Positions 7,770 through 10,427 of a stretch of DNA of 10,427 nt are shown piece after piece. The DNA is from Acidobacteriota bacterium (GTDB lineage Bacteria; Acidobacteriota; Blastocatellia; Pyrinomonadales; Pyrinomonadaceae): contig JAHEEZ010000115.1 in assembly GCA_024640445.1 (NCBI GenBank), positions 1 through 10,427 on the forward strand. The letters are read 5' to 3'. The translations under genes were made by a program, and so were the position numbers. Under the pieces are notes generated by a model. That model searched no databases. It was not told where the DNA came from and saw only the letters and a program-made list of their open reading frames with translations. Every line of letters begins with the position of its first letter. The stretch's first letter is position 1.

Positions 7770-8210
7770 CTGCCTGTCTGTTTCCTTGTCTATGGTTTTC
7801 CTCTTCAGGGTCTCCCGTTTGTCATAGAGTTTCTTGCCTCTCGCCACACCTATCTCGAACTTAATTCGCCCGTTCCGCCAGTAAACCTTTGTAACTACCA
7901 GGGTCATCCCCTTCTGATCGACCGCTTTCTTCAGCTTTTCGATCTCTCTTCGGTGCAGCAACAGTTTTCGGCTTCTGAGAGGCTCGTGATTTTGAATGTT
8001 GCCGTGCTTGTAGGGAGACACGTGGGCGTTAAGCAGCCAGACCTCATCGTCCTTCACGGAGACGTATGATTCCTTCAACTGGATCTTGCCGACCATGATG
8101 CTCTTGACCTCGGTGCCCTGCAGCACCGCGCCCGCCTCGAACGTTTCGATTATCTCGAATTCGTGAAAGGCCGCCCTGTTGTTAAGTATGGATTCGTTGA
8201 TCGCCGGCAT
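7749..8210 (-). CDS. smpB: SsrA-binding protein SmpB
   Basis: The tmRNA partner that brings SsrA RNA into stalled ribosomes for trans-translation. The 153 residues are normal for the family (about 150-160). Recognisable blocks are NNRAAFHEFEIIETFEAG (10-27), LQGTEVKSI (30-38), HVSPYKHGNIQNHEPLRSRK, LLLHRREIEKL, KGMTLVVTKVYW and the GKKLYDKRETLKRK that opens the basic C-terminal tail, which inserts into the empty mRNA channel. The ATG at 8210 is the first possible in-frame start, because an in-frame TAG lies two codons upstream. No Shine-Dalgarno precedes it, consistent with a very short or absent leader. It is first in a likely smpB-pepA operon and is divergent from the thioesterase gene. No ssrA gene was seen in this window. 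Confidence 0.96.
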   Translation of the reverse strand: MPAINESILNNRAAFHEFEIIETFEAGAVLQGTEVKSIMVGKIQLKESYVSVKDDEVWLLNAHVSPYKHGNIQNHEPLRSRKLLLHRREIEKLKKAVDQKGMTLVVTKVYWRNGRIKFEIGVARGKKLYDKRETLKRKTIDKETDRQLKDHLR

Positions 8211-8219
8211 AAGCTATCT

Positions 8220-8248
8220 ATTGTGCCTTCGGAGACATCGGCAGGCAA
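8220..8248 (-). promoter_or_regulatory. Candidate smpB promoter
   Basis: TTGCCT (8248-8243), 17-base spacer, CACAAT (8225-8220) on the minus strand, each 4 of 6 to consensus. Transcription would start about 1-3 bases before the smpB ATG, which agrees with the absence of a Shine-Dalgarno there. Confidence 0.35.
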
Positions 8249-8260
8249 GGGAAGAGGTGT

Positions 8261-8290
8261 TTGACTATTCGCAAGAGGGAGGCGGATAAT
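8261..8290 (+). promoter_or_regulatory. Candidate thioesterase promoter, leaderless geometry
   Basis: TTGACT (8261-8266, 5 of 6), 18-base spacer, GATAAT (8285-8290, 5 of 6). The expected transcription start is about 8296-8298, and the gene's ATG is at 8298. The purine-rich GGGAGG (8277-8282), which might be taken for a ribosome site, lies inside the promoter spacer, 15 bases from the ATG. Confidence 0.5.
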
Positions 8291-8297
8291 TGTTGCG

Positions 8298-8741
8298 ATG
8301 TGGCACGAAACAGAGATACGCGTACGCTATGCCGAGACGGACAAGATGGGCATCGTCCATCATTCCAACTATTTTATATGGTTCGAAATCGGCCGAAGCG
8401 AGTTCTGCAGGTCCCGGGGTTTTTCGTACAGGGACATGGAGGACAAGGACAACGCGCTGCTTGTTGTGGCCGAGAGCTATTGCCGGTACAAGTCACCTTC
8501 CCACTACGAGGACGTCCTGCAGATCAGGACCCAAATCGCGAAGATCCGAAGCCGAAGTATCGTATTTGTCTATGAGATCTTCAGGCCGTCAGACCAGACG
8601 ATCGTCGCGGAAGGTGAAACCCTCCACATCGTAGTGAACCGGCAGAACAAGATCTGCACGCTCCCCGAGCAATACCGTCAGATGCTTATGATCGAAAGCG
8701 GGGGAAGAACTTCGTTCCCCGCCGGCGAACCGCCGCATTGA
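8298..8741 (+). CDS. YbgC/4-HBA-CoA-type acyl-CoA thioesterase
   Basis: A 147-residue hotdog-fold enzyme expected to hydrolyse acyl-CoA thioesters in the cytoplasm. The family motif is clear near the start: IRVRYAETDKMGIVHHSNYF, with catalytic Asp15 and the HHSNY at 21-25, then WFEIGRSEFCR. The rest shows the expected single hotdog domain (YKSPSHYEDVLQIRTQI, IVAEGETLHIVVN). Substrate cannot be told from sequence; short-chain, hydroxybenzoyl- or phenylacetyl-type CoA esters are all possible. The ATG at 8298 is the only sensible start; no well-spaced Shine-Dalgarno is present and the promoter position suggests a leaderless mRNA. It is not next to tol-pal genes, where ybgC often lies, so that symbol is not assigned. 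The stop is 13 bases from the convergent hutH stop. Confidence 0.9.
   Translation: MWHETEIRVRYAETDKMGIVHHSNYFIWFEIGRSEFCRSRGFSYRDMEDKDNALLVVAESYCRYKSPSHYEDVLQIRTQIAKIRSRSIVFVYEIFRPSDQTIVAEGETLHIVVNRQNKICTLPEQYRQMLMIESGGRTSFPAGEPPH
8695..8722 (-). terminator. Possible hutH terminator inside the thioesterase 3' end
   Basis: GCGGGGGAA (8698-8706) pairs with TTCCCCGC (8715-8722) with one bulged base and an 8-base loop. On the minus strand it is followed by TTTC. It starts 33 bases beyond the hutH stop but lies within the last codons of the opposite gene. A second small hairpin (CGGCG-GTT-CGCCG on the minus strand) precedes it. The T-tract is short, so this is tentative. Confidence 0.35.
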
Positions 8742-8754
8742 TCGTCGACTGATA

Positions 8755-10299
8755 CTATTTGACCCGTTCCTCGAAGTCTTTCCTAAGTATGCCGTTCACG
8801 GCCTCAATATGCGGATACATGACCTCATCTTGTTCTATGAAAGGCACCTCATCCCTGATCCTGGCGTAAATTCGACGAGTTCCTTCTCCAAGCTTCCGTT
8901 CAACTCCGTAAGCCTTTTTCCTCAGGTCGACCGCCTGCGAGGCTGAAAGTAGCTCGAGGGCTATGATCTGCTCGAGATTCCGTGAGATCCTGCAAAGCTT
9001 CAAGGCGCTCGTGACGCCCATAGATACGTGATCCTCGACGTTCGCCGAACTGGGTATCGTATCGACGCTCGCTGGATGCGCGAGCACCTTGTTTTCGGTC
9101 GCAAGCGCCGCTGCGGTGTACTGCACTATCATAAAGCCGGAGTTGAGCCCGCCATGCTCGGTCAGAAATGCCGGCAGCACATGAGAGTTCGAATCTTCGT
9201 CCGTCAGCCTCATAATGCGCCGCTCGGAAATGTTACCGAGTTCCGAAAGCGCGATCGCCAGGTAGTCCATTGCGATCGCAAGCGGCTCTCCGTGGAAATT
9301 CCCGCCCGAAAGCACTTCGATCTCCCCGGATTCCGGATCTTGAAAGATCAACGGATTGTCCGTAACGGCGTTCAGCTCGATGTTGACCACCCACTCGGAG
9401 TAAGCGATCGCGTCACGGCAGGCTCCGTGGACCTGGGGAATGCAACGCAGAGTGTAAGCGTCCTGTATATTTGCCGGATCGTGCTCCCTTGTGAATTCGC
9501 TTTCCTCGAGCAAAGCACGCAGATTCGCGGCGCACTCGATCTGGCGGGGATGCGGCCTCAAGGCGTGGATCCGCTCGTCGAAAGCCGCTGTCGTCCCGTT
9601 CAAAGCCTCAAGACTCAGGCATCCGGCGACATCCGCTGTGTCCGCAAGCCATTGCGCCCTCGCGGTCTGCATCAGCCCCAGGGCGGTCATCACTGTCGTC
9701 CCGTTCGTCAGCGCAAGGCCTTCTTTTGCGGCGAGCTGGATCGGCTCAAGCCCCGCTTTGGCAAATGCTTCTGCGCCGCTCATTCTCACGCCGCCAAATA
9801 CGACCTCTCCTTCGCCAATCAAAGGAAGCGCCATGTGAGCAAGCGGCGCAAGATCTCCACTCGCGCCAAGGCTTCCCTGGCTGGGTATCACCGGATGGAT
9901 GCCCTTGTTCAGCATTTCCAGGAGCAGCTCAATCGTCGATAGCCGTATGCCCGAAAATCCCCTCGCTAGCGTGTTCGCTCGGATAAGCATCACTGCGCGG
10001 GTCTGTGCCTCGTCAAGAGGCTCTCCGACTCCGACGGCATGCGACTTCAGGATGTTGGTCTGAAGCAGTTCAACCTCGTCGCGGGAGATTATCCGGTCCT
10101 TGAAAGCCCCGAATCCGGTCGTGATCCCATAGGCGATCTCGCCGCGTTCGAGGAGCGTCTCGACCGCGCGGGCGGACCGCGAAACCTTCTCTTTCGCGGA
10201 ATCGGTCAGGCCAATTCGCGTCGAACCGGAGTCTCCGAAGGCAACCGCCAGAACATCCTCGAACGACAGGCTTTCGCCATCTATCATCAGTGCTGTCAT
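8755..10299 (-). CDS. hutH: Histidine ammonia-lyase (histidase)
   Basis: Converts L-histidine to urocanate and ammonia, the first step of histidine use, in the cytoplasm; the family is tetrameric. The 514 residues match family length. GSLGASGDLAPLAH contains Ala146-Ser147-Gly148, which cyclises into the MIO electrophile. Other active-site positions known from Pseudomonas putida histidase have counterparts: Tyr57 in YGITTGFG, His87 in KSHAVGVG, Asn199 in ALTNGT, Tyr282 and Arg285 in AYTLRCIPQVHG, Phe335 in GGNFHGEP, and Glu422 in SANVEDHVSMG. The His and Glu favour histidase over phenylalanine or tyrosine ammonia-lyase. One difference: the position before Glu422 is Val421 where the usual motif reads NQED. 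The ATG at 10299 gives the family N-terminus; GGGG about 12 bases upstream is a poorly spaced ribosome site. No other hut gene is in view. Confidence 0.95.
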   Translation of the reverse strand: MTALMIDGESLSFEDVLAVAFGDSGSTRIGLTDSAKEKVSRSARAVETLLERGEIAYGITTGFGAFKDRIISRDEVELLQTNILKSHAVGVGEPLDEAQTRAVMLIRANTLARGFSGIRLSTIELLLEMLNKGIHPVIPSQGSLGASGDLAPLAHMALPLIGEGEVVFGGVRMSGAEAFAKAGLEPIQLAAKEGLALTNGTTVMTALGLMQTARAQWLADTADVAGCLSLEALNGTTAAFDERIHALRPHPRQIECAANLRALLEESEFTREHDPANIQDAYTLRCIPQVHGACRDAIAYSEWVVNIELNAVTDNPLIFQDPESGEIEVLSGGNFHGEPLAIAMDYLAIALSELGNISERRIMRLTDEDSNSHVLPAFLTEHGGLNSGFMIVQYTAAALATENKVLAHPASVDTIPSSANVEDHVSMGVTSALKLCRISRNLEQIIALELLSASQAVDLRKKAYGVERKLGEGTRRIYARIRDEVPFIEQDEVMYPHIEAVNGILRKDFEERVK

Positions 10300-10381
10300 A
10301 TATTTGTGAGCCCCTTGATTTCAACTCAATTAACTTCGGGACCGGCTCGGCAAATCGGGCGGAATTCGGTGAACGAGAATT

Positions 10382-10410
10382 TTGATATATGATAATCGTT
10401 CAATTTGCAA
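10382..10410 (-). promoter_or_regulatory. Candidate hutH promoter
   Basis: TTGCAA (10410-10405), 17-base spacer, TATCAA (10387-10382) on the minus strand, each 4 of 6 to consensus, in an AT-rich patch. It would give a leader of about 75 bases before the hutH ATG. The leader contains TTGA-N7-TCAA, a weak dyad that could be an operator but is not convincing. Confidence 0.3.
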
Positions 10411-10427
10411 CACGAACTGTCCAGCTA

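Noticed and set aside
8701..8720. GGGGAA/TTCCCC hairpin as a plus-strand terminator for the thioesterase
   Set aside because: It is inside the coding sequence and no T-tract follows on the plus strand; only the minus-strand reading ends in TTT.
9028..9942. A 304-codon plus-strand ORF opposite hutH
   Set aside because: It is antisense to conserved histidase codons, with no recognisable domain or start signal.

Overview
The window looks like an ordinary chromosomal stretch of a free-living, Gram-negative-type bacterium of moderate GC content. It carries housekeeping genes (sucC, smpB, an M17 aminopeptidase, a YbgC-type thioesterase, hutH) among poorly characterised exported proteins. The two lipoproteins with long Asp/Ser/Glu-rich linkers, the DUF4344 metallopeptidase and a stand-alone sucC would fit Acidobacteriota, perhaps Blastocatellia. 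That placement is an impression from protein style, not a database result.

Layout, left to right. At 1-2715 (+) lies a large secreted helical-repeat protein whose start is off the left edge. At 2716-3202 is a gene-free spacer between convergent genes. It is packed with repeats: three clusters of 7-bp tandem units, one cluster of 8-bp units, a 26-bp tandem repeat with an inverted copy, and two hairpin terminators facing sucC. At 3203-4366 (-) is sucC, followed upstream by a strong 12-bp-stem terminator. At 4484-6032 (-) is a probable two-gene lipoprotein operon: a DUF4344 zincin, then an NTF2-like-looking lipoprotein. At 6204-8210 (-) is a probable smpB-pepA operon ending in a terminator at 6116-6155. 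A short divergent promoter region (8211-8297) separates smpB from the thioesterase (8298-8741, +). That gene converges with hutH (8755-10299, -) across only 13 bp. The window ends in the hutH promoter region.

Functional links: smpB with pepA joins ribosome rescue by trans-translation to peptide breakdown. sucC (TCA cycle) and hutH (histidine to urocanate) are central and amino-acid metabolism genes, each standing without its usual partners (sucD; hutU/I/G). Several starts were corrected from the longest ORF: 5095 rather than 5155, 6032 rather than 6035, and 7697 rather than 7709.

I see no new defence, mobile or biosynthetic system. The most noteworthy signals are the repeat-dense spacer at 2716-3210 and the divergent smpB/thioesterase promoters, which by position predict leaderless or nearly leaderless mRNAs.
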